Assembly: GCA_029204225.1 (NCBI GenBank)
Contig: CM055107.1
Coordinates: forward strand, 47,228,476-47,292,475
Direction of reading: 5' to 3'
DNA length: 64,000 nucleotides
From: Diphasiastrum complanatum
Lineage: Eukaryota; Streptophyta; Lycopodiopsida; Lycopodiales; Lycopodiaceae
Part shown: one piece after another, positions 10,453 to 22,880 of the stretch
How positions within the stretch are numbered: position 1 is the first letter of the stretch
Layout: each line of letters starts with the position of its first letter
Program-made: the position numbers and the translations under genes
The notes under the pieces: generated by a model
What the model was told of the DNA's origin: nothing
The model's database searches: none
Seen by the model: only the letters and a program-made list of their open reading frames with translations

Positions 10453-11085
10453 AAGCTAGGCAGGTAGTTTAAGTTTGAAGTTTAGGTAAATTAGGCTTAC
10501 GATTAGAATGATCCAATTACATTAGATGAAGGCCCCATAGCATAATTTAGCCATCGTTGTAGAATAAATCTATTAGGCATAGGATAGGTAAAAGTTAGAT
10601 TAGATCTAGTTAGGTAGGTTAGACGTGGTGCCGACAGACCCTTGAATATGGAATTCCCACCTTGTACAAACTGCCCTCACCCATGTATAAATCTCCGACC
10701 TACCCCAGTTTTTCCCATTTCTCCTTATAAAAATATCCCAAAAATGTCCTGAACGATCTGAAAAGAGCAATATTGTTATTTTTAGCATCTCCTGCCCCTT
10801 CCATTATTGTCCTCAGTTGTAGATACACGCAGGTCAAGTCTGTTGTAGATACACGTCGATCAAGTCTATCCAGAAAAATTGCAGCCTGGCTACAAGTTAG
10901 ACTCGGTTTTTGATAAAACTGCCATTTTTATAAACAACAGAAGTTTTTTATTAGAAAATCTCACAAATCTGGCAGCCAAAACGGACTGTGCACAGTGCAA
11001 ACACTGATGATTTGGCATTGATAGGACCAACTTCTAAAAATAACCCTATAGAAAGATGCGAGTAATCCAAAATCCTTACTTTTTG
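10453..11085. other. Non-coding stretch, nothing recognised
   Basis: No retroelement protein similarity and no convincing frame. This is the original flank of the A/B insertion pair. Confidence 0.5.
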
Positions 11086-11420
11086 TTTACTCGTCCTAAC
11101 TCGCCCTAGCTCACCATTTACTCGCGTTTACTCGTCGACCTCGTTTTCTCGCATTTAGACATCTGGATTTACTCGCCATCAAACCCACACCTTCCTCACT
11201 TCATTCCTTGAACTTTTTCATTTACTCGTGTTTACTCGTCCTCATAGCCTTTTACTTGCCATTCTCCATTTACTTCCGATTGTGTTTTCTCGCCCATCCT
11301 CCACCCACTTTACTCGCCATCAGACCAGCAGACTGCTGAATCCATTTTCTACCAAATCCCTTTACTTGCCATCAAACCCATTACTCGCTGTTACTCACCA
11401 CCAGCTCTTTTCCACGCCAT
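11086..11420 (+). repeat. Cluster of TTTACTCG(C/T) motifs
   Basis: About seven exact TTTACTCG copies occur in about 240 bases (near 11087, 11118, 11126, 11168, 11221, 11229, 11317), with degenerate TTTACTTG and ATTACTCG forms. A longer form TTTACTCGCCATCA occurs twice, plus one TTTACTTGCCATCA. Spacing is irregular and the region is C/T-rich on the plus strand, so it is not a simple tandem repeat. Confidence 0.7.
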
Positions 11421-11599
11421 CAACCTCCCAATCCTTCCTCTTACTTCTTACCTCGAAATCATCGCCCGATCGCCAACCCAAGCTAATATACTCATTTATC
11501 CCTATTGCTCATTGGAAACTCTACATTTATGAGGAGTAAATGTTGTCTGAGCTTCAATGGCCACTCATTATGTTATTTATAAACCATGACATGCCATTC

Positions 11600-11890
<291 letters not shown>

Positions 11891-12728
11891 CTCTCCCTCA
11901 ATGATAAATTTACTTTCTTCTATTCTTAATAGAGTATGAGACTTCTCTGCCACTTGATCTTCAGATTTACAAAAAACAAGATCAATGGCTCCATAAAAAA
12001 ATTTTACTCGAACAAAATGATAATGTATTTCGATGTGCTTGGTTTGAGCATGTAGAACTGGATTTTTGGCAAGGTGAATGCAACTTTGATTGTCACAAGA
12101 TATAGTAGTAGCATCCACCTGTGTTTGTCCTAAATCCACAAGTAATCTTCATAATCATACCGCTTCTTGTGTAGATTTGCTAAGTGCTCAATATTTTGCC
12201 TCCATCGAGAATAAGGCTACTGTAGGTTGCTTTTTGCTGCTCCATGAAATTGTAGTTGTACCATAACTGAATGTATGACCACTGGTAGATCTTTTGTCAT
12301 CAATGTTACCTGCCCAATCGACATCTGTGTAACCTACCAACATTGGCGCTTCATGCTAATCATACTTTGAACCAAAATTCAATGTCCCTCGAATGTATCT
12401 AAGCATACGTTTAGCAGACTTCCAGTGTGCTTGACTAAGATCTTGCATAAATTGGCTAACAACACCAATAGCATAAGAAATATCAGGTCGCGTGTGTGTC
12501 AAATAAATCAAACTACCCACCAGCTGTATGTATAAATAAGCATCCACTTTCTCAGATTCATCATATGCGGTAAGCTTCGTGTTGACATCCATAGGTGTAC
12601 TCAAAGGCTTACAATCCTGCATATTGAACTTATAAAGCAAATCTCGTACATATTTGTTTTGTGTAAGAAAGATGTCTTTCTTTTGCCATACTTCAATGTT
12701 AAGACAATAATGCATCAGTTCTAGATCA
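11891..12728 (-). pseudogene. Element K Copia RT C-terminus and RNase H
   Basis: The minus-strand frame shows DLELMHYCLNIEVW at the cut edge, then QNKYVRDLLYKFNMQDCKP, STPMDVNTKL, LVGSLIYLTHTRPDISYA and KRMLRYIRGTLNFG. RNase H follows in broken frames (SCDNQSCIHLAKNPVLHA, KHIEIHYHFVR). Stops and shifts lie between the two halves. Confidence 0.85.
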
Positions 12729-13103
12729 TGTGAGAGATTTCAACTAGTTTAGTCTAGTTTAGTCATATTTTGGTAAATTGTCAATAAGAGGCCAAAACTT
12801 ATTTTAGACTTAGATATAAACCTTTTGAAGTTATATTAGTATAAAAGACATTCAATAAACACTTTTTGAAAGTGTGAGAAAGTTGGTAGTCGAGTTTGAG
12901 AGAGATTCAAATCTGAACTGTGGTACGGACAGCAACCATATTTTATGTTTTGGTTCATGTTTGATCAGTATCTCTTAGAGTTTGCATCTCATTTTGTATG
13001 TAGATGCTAATTTTTTTACATTGGCAAAATTTTGGTTTGCTCCTTATTGTAACCAAAGATCAGGGACATGGATTGGATCTTGAATGATCTGAAATCCTTC
13101 ACA
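12729..13103 (+). repeat. LTR of element L
   Basis: From TGTGAGAGATTTCAACTAG to CCTTCACA. It is 375 bases against about 630 in its relatives at 6484-7118 and 53385-54008, so the middle is deleted. Confidence 0.85.
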
Positions 13104-13115
13104 TGGTATCAGAGC
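13104..13115 (+). promoter_or_regulatory. Primer-binding site of L
   Basis: TGGTATCAGAGC directly after the LTR, perfect complement of the plant initiator tRNA-Met 3' end. Confidence 0.9.
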
Positions 13116-13260
13116 TATTGTGTTTCAGGTTATGAAAGAATCAGCCATCTTTAGCAAGGATTTGGAGGAGTTACCAATGCTAGAGCATGTTAGATTGATT
13201 TCTACTCAAAAATCAGCATTTTTGCATATGTAGATTGGACCTTTTGTATGTACTCATGTT

Positions 13261-13850
13261 AAATGCTTTGGTCAATAAGCGTGGCATAGAATAGTGGCCT
13301 TAATAGACCATAGAAGTGAGGCATCCTTCATGACTATTGCCATTGAATCTCATTAAAGTTTTGCTATGGCAATGGTTAGTGATGATTTTCTCATATACTC
13401 AATTAAGTATTCAAGTGAAATTCTCGATCAATAAGCTTACCATAGAAGAGTGGCCAAACCATTTCAATTCACATTGTTCTCAATAATCATCCTTCAACGT
13501 TTCCATTTTTGAGAGAATATTTTGTTGCATTTTTCTTTAGCATTTTATTCTGGCTCCTCAACTTTTAAACATCTTCACTAGGGGACACCATTTTTTTTTA
13601 AACAGATTTGGGAGTTGAGCATAAATTTGGCAGTAATTTAATTGGGCCTCACATACTATTTAAGGGAGTTCTTTAGGCCATAGACATTTAATTGAGGACA
13701 TTAGACTCTATAAATGTCATCCTGAGGTACTAGAGTGACCTAAAGAAAAGGTTTGGGATTAATTAAATCAAATTTGGGATTTCAGAAAAAGTTGCAAGCC
13801 TTATTTGATAGAGGAAATCATTCACGAGGTAAGTTGAGGATAGCTGATTT
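13261..13850. other. Unrecognised AT-rich stretch
   Basis: No coding similarity seen. A roughly 30-base phrase (TCAATAAG..., CATAGAA.AGTGGCC) occurs near 13272 and again near 13429, so some internal duplication is present. Confidence 0.4.
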
Positions 13851-13934
13851 CATTTTCATTGCAGAGCATTTGATAGAATAGATGTGTGAGCATCAATCTG
13901 ATCAAAAACGTCGCTAGAATCATCCTTTGTTTCA

Positions 13935-14375
13935 ATGGAAAGCTCGTGCTCGTACGCCATAGCTGCTGGTGATGTCGCGCATTTGGCAGAGAAAGGTCTG
14001 CGGAAAAGAGAGATCGAAGAAGAGGAAGACAAAGCAAAGAAGGAAGAGGAAGGTGAGAGAAAGAAGCGCGGCAAGCGAACTGCATCGATGCTGATTTCTT
14101 TAAAGTTTTACAATAAAATAGCGATGTTTGCCCACCCAGTGGGCGGGCAAACGTTTTTGAACAGAGCGGGAGTAGGAGGCCAGGAAAGCGCGAGGGGAGG
14201 GGGGTGGTCCCACGCTTCGATCTTCCAGATTCATAGCAGATTGCTCTTACTTAAGGATCTCCAAACCGAAGCCTCTGCTTACACAAACCTCTTATGGAAG
14301 CCTAAAGAATCTAGACATCTTATCAAGGATCTTTATCACCTAGCTCATTTTTCCCCTTTCACAATTTGTAGCTAA
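13935..14375 (+). CDS. Hypothetical 146-residue frame in a higher-GC island
   Basis: An ATG-started frame encodes a charged segment rich in Glu, Lys and Arg (residues about 20-50, REIEEEEDKAKKEEEGERKK) followed by an ordinary, non-repetitive tail. No family is recognised. It lies in a patch of raised GC (about 13.9-15.1 kb) free of retroelement similarity and upstream of the GT43 exon, which is the only argument for a real gene. A competing frame on the minus strand (13856-14074) has a Ser/Phe-rich start that looks like an organelle-targeting peptide. Either could be a chance frame. Confidence 0.15.
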   Translation: MESSCSYAIAAGDVAHLAEKGLRKREIEEEEDKAKKEEEGERKKRGKRTASMLISLKFYNKIAMFAHPVGGQTFLNRAGVGGQESARGGGWSHASIFQIHSRLLLLKDLQTEASAYTNLLWKPKESRHLIKDLYHLAHFSPFTICS

Positions 14376-14891
14376 ATTTGCAAACAAATTAGCAAAATGA
14401 GCATCAAGCGCTTGAAATGCCAATACCTGTGATCAAAACCAGAGAAGTCTAAGCATATCCCTGTTGAATCTTCTGCAGAAAACAAGCATCCCCATGCGAA
14501 TTCCGCAACTATACAATCCTCAGCTATCATGCACCATTTTCAGCCGATTCTGCATCATTCTCACCCGATTCTGCATCATTTTAAGATTTACAAAAACCAG
14601 AAAGCAAATCCGATCAGCAGGAAGCGTGATTTGGCCTCTGCCACCTCCGATCATCAGTGCTGGGATCGAGCACCATAGCTTAGGCTGAAGCGCATGCGAG
14701 CTTGCTCGCGAGCAGCTGGCATTTCTGAGGAAGAAGAGAAGCGAGATGGCGGGGTTAAAAGATTTAAGACGTAGATAAGATGAAAACCGGAAGAATTTCA
14801 TGTTTGTTAAAAGTACAGTAGAGAGAGAAGATGCCGCTCAAAAAATCACAGATGCAACCAACATGCAAGATTTCATTCATGGTGCCCAGTT

Positions 14892-15096
14892 CCTCAAAGC
14901 TGTCATTCGCATGAGGGATTCCACGGGATCGCGCTGGCTCCATGCTCCTGGCATAGATTGATCAACACTCAAATGGAAGCATTCCAGGCCTGACCGTGCA
15001 AGCAAAGATGTCGTCTCGTTTGAAACACCTCCCGCTTCTACCACGATCCAAGTCAAAGGGCCAGGCACAGACATCAGGGTGTGCATGAGCCAATTT
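14892..15096 (-). pseudogene. Orphan exon of an IRX14-like GT43 glycosyltransferase
   Basis: The minus-strand frame reads LMHTLMSVPGPLTWIVVEAG, then GVSNETTSLLARSGL, a FHLSVDQSMPG segment and LMRMTALR. This follows the N-terminal half of the GT43 domain of plant IRX14-type proteins, Golgi enzymes needed to build the xylan backbone of cell walls. The WIVVEAGG motif is highly diagnostic. A splice acceptor AG fits just before 15096. Similarity ends at ALR (14892) without a clear GT donor, and the frame stops four codons later. The next expected block, with the DxD-like ADDSN motif, is not found to the left, nor is a first exon to the right. It may be one exon of a gene with very long introns, a captured exon, or a relic. 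Confidence 0.75.
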
Positions 15097-15118
15097 CTGC
15101 CTCGGAAATGTGAACACG

Positions 15119-15154
15119 TATATATATACACATATGTGTGTGTATATATATATA

Positions 15155-15229
<75 letters not shown>

Positions 15230-15238
15230 TGAGTGAGT
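15119..15238. repeat. Compound microsatellite TA / TG / TC / AG
   Basis: Alternating runs of TA, TG and TC are followed by a long TA run and then AG and GAGT repeats. It sits about 20 bases upstream of the GT43 exon on the minus strand. Confidence 0.9.
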
Positions 15239-15318
15239 TGTGAGGTGTGTGTTAATGCTTTTTATGCTTCAAGCTTGCTTTTTTATTATGCATGTATGAT
15301 GCTTAGATCACCAGACGT

Positions 15319-15382
15319 GTGTAGTATTTCTCTTTTGTTTTTGTAGATTTGTGTAGTATTTCTCTTTTGTTTTTGTAGATTT
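15319..15382. repeat. 32-bp perfect tandem duplication
   Basis: The segment beginning GTGTAGTATTTCTC at 15319 is repeated at 15351. Confidence 0.85.
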
Positions 15383-18300
15383 GTGGTAGGATGCGATGTA
15401 GGTTGAATTTGAGCTATGGATTTGCTTATAAGAAGATCGGCTTCCATGCTTAGCTAGTCTCCCTCTCTCCCCTCCTCTCTTTGTTGCAGCACAAACATAA
15501 GTGTTAGATCATTACTGAGGGCTCTAGACCAACGTAGTTAGTTTTCCCTTCCATTAAGCCTTGGAACCCAAAGAGGCCAAGAGCTATGAAGGGTATGGCG
15601 CCCACAAGTAGCCAAAAAGTAGGATTAGAAATAATTTAGATCTTCTCTTGCATTTTCTAGGTTTGTTTATAGTTTAAATTCTCTGATCGAGTGCAGCATA
15701 GGTTTTGAAAGAGGCAGTTGGTGAAAAACGGCTCCTCCTCCAATCGTAGAGACATAGTTTCTACCTTTAAATCACATCTTCCACGTAGTATAGATTCCTG
15801 ACCTCCCTATATTACAACGGAGTTGATTCTTCCTTTCCACTTGCCCATAGCACTCTAACAAAGATAGATTTGTATGAGCGATGGCAAATAACTTAGGATT
15901 GGCCTAGTAGCAATTTATAAAAGGTGATAGTTCTTGTAAATCGACTTTGCCGCAATTATCATGTGCTTCATTTTGATCTAATATAAAATGCCCAATATTG
16001 CTTAGAGAAACTTGTCCACCAAGAAGGTGCTCCAAATCATGAGTCCTAAAGGTCAAGGCAACAGAAATTTGGAGTAATGAAACATAGTTGGTGAGTTTGA
16101 AAAAATGGCTTAAAGTGACCTAAGAGAAGCATATATGTAGGCAACAATCTTAGCAATTAGGCAACTTGGCAAATTGGTAATTTGGTAACTTGGGTGACTT
16201 GCAAAACTTGGAAATCAAGAATTGAAGTTAAATGACACATGACATAATGACTAAAGAACTTTCAACTACCTTTAGGAAAAAGAGAATGTCAAATTTCATA
16301 GGCCCACCAATGATACTTGCAATTGACACTACACCAACTTGTAGGAGCTTGATTGACTACTGATTATTCAAGTTCATCAAAATTAAGATGTCCATTCAAT
16401 TTAACTTCATTCCATACCCCAAAGCATCACTGACCACATACAAAGATTGGATAAAATATGACAACTCCAAATTTTGTCCTTATTATGTACTTTTGGTGTT
16501 TTGTCCTTCGTTTTCACCTTCCCTTTTGTATTTTCTAACCTATCAAATAATAATAATGTGGTTCTAGTATCATGTAAAACATTTCCTAAATTGCACATCG
16601 ATAATAGAGAAATTCATGTAGCACACACTTGATTGAAATATAAGAAAGCTCAGAATTGCTTATATCACACACATGTGCAACACATTATAAAAGTTCAAGT
16701 TTTCAAATTGTAATCACCCTCTCCAAACACATGTACATGTGCATCCTCTCTTCTACAATGTTATACAACAATGTATGTCAAGAATATGCAATCATATACT
16801 AGAACATTGGTCAAGTGATATCTTAAATTATTTCCATTTTTATGCTACGACAAGTCCTTTTCCCTTAATTACATTGGCATTCAACAACCAATGGCTAGTA
16901 AACTTGGGAGGGTCGAATAATGATTGGTAGACCTAGCTTCTAAAATTATTGTAATAGATTTATACCAACCTAGACTTCGCCTAATTTATTTTCTCTTGTA
17001 CTATGGACTATGGACTATTTACCAAAAACTGTGTTGCCTTGGTACTACAACAAATGGTCATCATAGGTTGTAATCATATGTTACTTATAGCCCTAAGCCT
17101 TGAACATGTGGCCTTAGCTACCACATAGTCTAAGCAAAGAATAGTCATCATCAAGTCAAATATAAGTACAAACAATCACCACTAGTTTGTGTAGTCACCA
17201 TTGGGCTGAAGTGGAACATGACACAATTCTAGAACAAACTTTGGCATAAGGTCTACATTTATATATGTGTGTTCCATTTGAACCTTGGATCTTCCACTTA
17301 GAAACTAAGGTACTCTCAGTTAGCCTTTGTTGAAATTTGACAAGTGTTTTGCATATCAAAGCCTATTTTGAAAGTATTTGAAGGGCAATAGAATACTCAA
17401 AATTTTCAACACCAAAGAGAAATATTTGTCCAAAGCTTTATTTTGATCAGTAGTATGAAAAGTGCATGTCAACTAATATTAAGAGCTATGGAAAGCATTC
17501 TATGAAATGAGATTGTTTGTAGAATAAAGTGAAGCCAAACAAACTTCAAATTGAATAATGAAGCAAATTGAATAATAAATGATATTTGAATTGTTTTTGT
17601 TATTCAGTAACTCTATTTTGGAATTGGGTACAAATTTTACATGTCAAAATTTAGAAGGAGTATGTGTAATGAAAATCAATTTTATGAAAGACGCCATGCC
17701 AACCAAATTTGCATGGTAGGCAACCCCAAACATCAAATTTCAACACTATCTTTGAATAAACTACCAAGAGAGACATTGAAATTTCTAGGTATGAGTATTC
17801 TCACATGGAAACCTCTACTGTGGCTTTAACGCAAGGAGTTCATATTGCATAATAGATTACGTACTAGAAGAACAACAAAGAAACTAGTTAGTCACCTAGG
17901 TTAGATGGCTTCCATACTATGTTAGGATACCCTCTATATGTATCATAACAATGCAAGAGATAAGACCTTCAGGGAGAAAAACATCTCTAAATAAATGTTG
18001 GCATCAATAGAAACAACTAGATATAAATTAAATCAAAGAGCATCAAGTAAATATGCCCTCTAATATGGTATCAATAAGGGGAAAAAACTCAGACAAACAT
18101 GTTTGCTTCTATTGTGAGGTGGAGAGATCTTGCTAAAAACAATATCTAATTGTTTTTAGTCTATATTAATATATAAAAATGTTGTCTTCTGTATATGACA
18201 AACAATAAGCAAATAATAAATATTAGTAAGTGTTAGGAGAAAATCAAACCTAATCTCTTATTCTCTTCTAATTCATTTCCCCTTGATAAGGCAATATTAT

Positions 18301-19856
18301 ATGGCAAGATTAGAGCACTATGTATTCTTCCTCTTTTGAAGGTCATTGCCTAGGCTTTGTGACCATGCACTATAGCTTTTGTATCATATGTTTTGATTAC
18401 CAAGCTTCATGGTCCCTCATTACAAAGATAATGATCATCATAATTTCTACTGATTGTAAAGTTCAAATCATTGTGTGTACTTTTGATTGCTTGATCTGGT
18501 AAGGGGTGTTCAATAAGTTCTAGTTGATACAACAATAGTAATGGGTCAAACAAGTAAGACTTGAGAGTTGTGCATCATAGGTTGAAAAACAATTGTAGTA
18601 TAGAGGTAGAGATGGATCAAACATTGTGTGAGAAAGAGGGAGAGATGTATTATGCAACATTGGAGCATCCATTTTGTGAGGGGTTGAGAATAAATGTAGG
18701 CCAATGTGTGTTGTGCATTGTTGAGAGTTTAGGGTGGAGCTTCAAGGTTTCGTTGAGTTTAGAGCAATTAAAGAGTGTTCTTGTAGAGCTTTTGAGCTCA
18801 AAGAATATGGTGTTGGATATTCGTGTTATAGATCTATTCAATTTGAATAAGATTGTTTATAATTGCTATTATAATGTTGGTATTATGCTATGATATCAAT
18901 GATGTATATCTTTAGTGTCTACTATGCAAGGTTCTTAGTGCCATAGTTTCAACTATTACACTCATATGTTCACATTTCTAGCACAAGTAATGGTGGTGCT
19001 AACATGTTTGTAGCTAGTGAACATGTTGTCTTTCCTAACTGGTACTACTTTTGGTCCTCTTGATGAGTTGCTTGTTGGTATGATGTCAACTTTGACATTA
19101 TGAATATTTAGTTTGCTCTCTAATTGTATGCTTTGCATTGTGTCCCTAATATTACACTCAAGGACTTCTAATTGGACATTCAATGTGTGTATGATTTTCA
19201 AAACAATATGCATGTGAAAAACTAGTCTATTTCGGCAATTATCAACTTGAGGCCAACAAAGAGAAACGTAAATTCTTTGAATCCATATCAAAGTGTGCCT
19301 ATCCACACATGTGGGATATGATGGATAAGACTAGAAAAACTTTTCTCTCCTTTGTTTAATCATATTTTCCACTTCTAGCATAAACTAGTGGCTAGTTCTA
19401 AAGCTAGTAAATCTAGACCATTCATTTGATGGATGATGGAGATATAGGGCTTAAACCTACTTCTGTAACTTTCCAAATTGGTACTAATACAACTATTGAT
19501 AGCTAAACACTTCACCATTTTAAGAGTTGTGAACTTTTGCTAATGTATGTATTTTATACATCTAGTAATTGCATACATTTAGAGTAGCATATCTGATCAG
19601 ATAGACTAAACAATCTATAACTAATCATGGATTACAAGAGTGGTGGGTTAGGCACGTCCTAACGCTCTTTCGTTGACATCATCATATCATATCAGGGTTT
19701 TGTACTTCATGGTACTTGTATAATCTTCTTGATCCTTTGGAGCATGAAGGTTGAAAAGTGTCACAAAGAATTTCGTGTCGCTTTGAGTCGTTTGACTTTC
19801 GTGTTGTCTAACTTTCTCCTGTTGTATCACGAATATTTTTCTTTCGCAAATATTTC
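15383..19856. other. Long AT-rich region, nothing recognised
   Basis: Only short scattered frames, none with a recognisable domain or conserved motif. No LTR pair, PBS or retroelement coding was found by eye. It may hold old decayed repeats or intron sequence of a host gene. Confidence 0.4.
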
Positions 19857-21426
19857 ATGTTCGTGTCTTTTCGTCAGGATGTTTGCAAACATTTTTGCTT
19901 CGTGTCTTTTCATCAAACTGAGAGCTAAAAGCTAGCAAAGCTTTGGTAATAGAAACATTTTGTTTCTTCAGCTCCCTATTAAAGCGTGGTAGCTTGATGA
20001 CTCCAAGACTGCTCCTCTGTTTCTCGAACAGACCTTTGTCTAAGGCCTTTGTGAAAATGTCAGCCACCATATCCTTTGTTCCACTGAAAATAGTCTGCAA
20101 CATCTTCTTCCCGATCAGATCCCTTATCAAGTAATACTTGATTGTGATGTGTTTCATCCTCGAGTGAAACACAGATCCTTTGTCAGATGTATTGCAGATG
20201 TATTGTCCATATACAAAATCAAAGGCTCATTCCTTGTTTCGTCCAGTTCATCAAGGAACTGTTTGAGCCAAATGATTTCATTGGCCGTCTTTCTTGTTGT
20301 TGCGTACTCTGCTTCGTAGGATGATTGAGCCACAATGGTTAGCTTCTTGTTGACCCAGAGAATTGCTGCTCCTGATGCGATGGTGCAACCTCCTAAGACA
20401 CTTTTGCAGTCGTCCTTGAGAGATGCCCAGCTAGCATCACTATAAGAAAGCATTTGGAACCCTATATCATGAGAATAACACAATTCAAAATCTTTTGTTA
20501 ATTGAAGGTATTGTAAAATTCGTTTCACAATCTTCCAATGAGTCATCATATTGAATTGGCTCATTATGAACACGACATAAGCAATGTCAGGACGTATGTT
20601 ATCTGCAAGGTACATCAGTGATTTGATCAGCTTCCTGTATGGTGTATGTTGTTGTATCAATTCTCTTTCTTCTTCAGTCTTCGAGCAGTCTTCATTTGTC
20701 AAGACTGTTCTTGCAAGCATTATTGGAGTATTTGCTCCTTTGCAACTCAACATCTCGAAATCTCCTAAGATCTTTAGAGTATATCTGGACTGATGAGGGT
20801 ACAATTTACGTCCCTCATAGTCCATGTCAATCTGTATGCCAAGATAACATCTGGTTTCTCCCAGGTCTGCAATCTTCACCTCAGCAATAAGCTCTTCACT
20901 TTTGCATAGTATCAAAGTGTCATCCACATATACAGCTACAATAATGATCTTCCCATCTGTAATTCTTACATAAACATTGGAATCAACTATGAGTGGCTTG
21001 AATCCTAAGGATTTCAGGGCTTGATCTTTCTTCTTATACCATTGCCACGCTGATTGCTTCAGACTATAGATACTCCTATGCATTCTGCATGCATAAGTAG
21101 CCTAGAGGTTGATCCATGTAGACTTCTTCATCTAGCTCGCTATGCAAGAACGTTGTATTTTCATCCACGATGTGAATCCTGAGATCATAAGCAGCTGCAT
21201 ATGCAAACAATAAACATAGGGACGAATTTTTCACGACAGGAGAAAAGGTCTCAGCATAGTCAATACCGTATCTCTGAGAAAACCCCTTCGCTACAAGTCT
21301 GGGTTTGTACTTTGAAATGTCTCCATTCGGTACATACTTCAACTTGTATACCCACTTGCATTTTACAGTCTTTCGCTTATCTGGTAGTGGCTGCAACGTC
21401 CATACCTGATTCTTCCATCTCCTCAT
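19857..21426 (-). pseudogene. Element J reverse transcriptase / RNase H
   Basis: Minus-strand frames give VWTLQPLPDKRKTVKCKWVY, RLVAKGFSQRYGIDYAETFSP, a DENTTFLHSELDEEVYMDQP segment, then after a frame change near 21080 SIYSLKQSAWQWY and the intact catalytic box AVYVDDTLIL. RNase H follows with YSDASWASLKDD, SSYEAEYATTRKTANEIIWL and YMDNTSAIHL. A break near 20165 splits off the C-terminus (ITIKYYLIRDLIGKKM, VADIFTKALDKGLF). Catalytic RT and RNase H residues survive even though the frame is broken. Confidence 0.88.
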
Positions 21427-22880
21427 TCATGGCTTGGATCCATTTGTTTTTCTCTAGACATTCAATTGCTTCCTCGAATGTTTGTGGTTCTCCACTAAAT
21501 CCACAAAACTCTTTTGATGTAGAAGCTGAGCTGTCTGGCACAAATCTTGCTGGTGCTCTTCGTTCTCTTGTCAATCTTCTTGGAGATCCTTCTGGAACTG
21601 CAATGCTCTTGTCTTTATCTAATCTGCTAGGTCCAAAACCATTTTGGTTTATAGGTATTGTAGCAGTAGGCTAGCTTGTGAATCTTTCTTTGTCTGATTC
21701 ATCACTAGAATGAGGTGCGACTCGAATATCTTTGTCTGAGTGTTCCTCCTTTGTTCCCTCTGTCACAGTTGGTAGAACATAGTACTATCTTCTAAGGACT
21801 TCATAATGGACAGGATCATCGTTGGCCATCATTCTGCTCTCATCGAATTTGACATCTCTGACTATCTTCACTATGTTTTTCTCTGGCATATAGACTCTGT
21901 AGTATGACGAATGATTGTCATATCCTACAAGATATCCTTGTTCTGCTTTCTCATCAAGCTTCTTTCGAAGCTTATCAGGAACATGTCCATATGCTGCACA
22001 GCCAAAGATTCGAATATGAGTCAGATTGGCTTTTCTACCCCACCATAATTTGTGTGGTGTCGTGTGAGGAACACCAGATTTTCCTGTCCTGTTCTGAATG
22101 TAAGTAGCTGTAGCTGCTGCTTCATTCCACGGCACTCTTGGAGCCTTTGAATAGGCCATCATGCACCTAGCAGCTTCCATTAGAGTCTTGTTCTTTCTTT
22201 CAGCAACATCGTTGTGCTGTGGTGTGTAAGATGCAGTTCTTCTGTGAATGATTCCACGATCATTGCAAAAATTAGTGAATTAGTTTGAGATGTATTCTCC
22301 ACCACAATCTGTTTTGATCTACTTCACTTTATTTCCAGTGCATTTTTCTGCCCAATTCACATACTCTGTGAAGTTGTCAAATGCTTCTAATTTATTGTGA
22401 ATGAAGTAGACTCTGGCAAACTTACTGTAATCATCAATGAAGGTGATATAATATTTTGAGTCTCCTACTGAGATCGCGTTGAAAGGTCCACAGATGTCTG
22501 AATGTACAAGCTCAAGAATCTTTGTAGTTTTGTAGGAGTCTTTGACAAAAGGAGTACATGACATCTTACCATTCATACATGCATCACAAGTCATCGAATT
22601 GGTTGCGTTCGAGATGCTCACTCCTGTGATTGCTCCATGATGGCTTGCTTGATATAGTGCCATTGAATTTATATGGCATAGTCTCATGTGCCATAGAGTA
22701 TCAGGCAAATCATCATGAATCTGATGCACTTGATCTTCAGGTAGGCATACCTTCAAGTGATACATGTTGTCTTTTCTTCTGCCTTGAGTGATAACTGTAC
22801 TGGTACTTGCATCAATAACATTGCATGCTTCATTTGAGAATGTTATATGCATCTCTGCATCAGCTATTCCACTAATAGTA
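21427..22880 (-). pseudogene. Element J integrase
   Basis: Minus-strand frames show the zinc-binding part (LWHMRLCHINS with Cys for the usual Gly, CDACMNGK), first Asp in LVHSDICGPF, TFIDDYSKF, second Asp in KTDCGGEY after a stop near 22318, and the Glu in VAERKNKT (the usual NGVAER reads NDVAER). The C-terminal part has FGCAAYGHVPDKLRKK and the YLVGYDNHSSYYRVYMP box, then a Ser-rich linker with RRLTRERRAPARFV. At least three stops interrupt the frame. Confidence 0.87.

Larger units (their letters stand above)
12729..13260 (+). mobile_element. Copia element L, 5' end only (LTR, PBS, leader)
   Basis: An LTR of the A/H family is followed by PBS and leader, then similarity fades near 13260. The LTR start falls inside the RT frame of K, so L inserted into K. 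The candidate duplication GATCA (12724-12728) has no visible partner because the right end is lost. Confidence 0.8.

Noticed and set aside
13856-14074. Minus-strand 72-residue frame with Ser/Phe-rich start resembling an organelle-targeting peptide
   Set aside because: No recognisable domain, no good splice donor at its end; mentioned only as an alternative to the plus-strand frame.
14464-14801. Overlapping frames on both strands near the GT43 exon
   Set aside because: No similarity to GT43 or any family; no splice logic linking them to the exon.
18561-18893. 110-residue plus-strand frame in the 15-20 kb region
   Set aside because: AT-rich, no motif, and a similar-length frame exists on the opposite strand; most likely chance.
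18962-19306. 114-residue minus-strand frame
   Set aside because: No domain or conserved motif visible; isolated in non-coding DNA.
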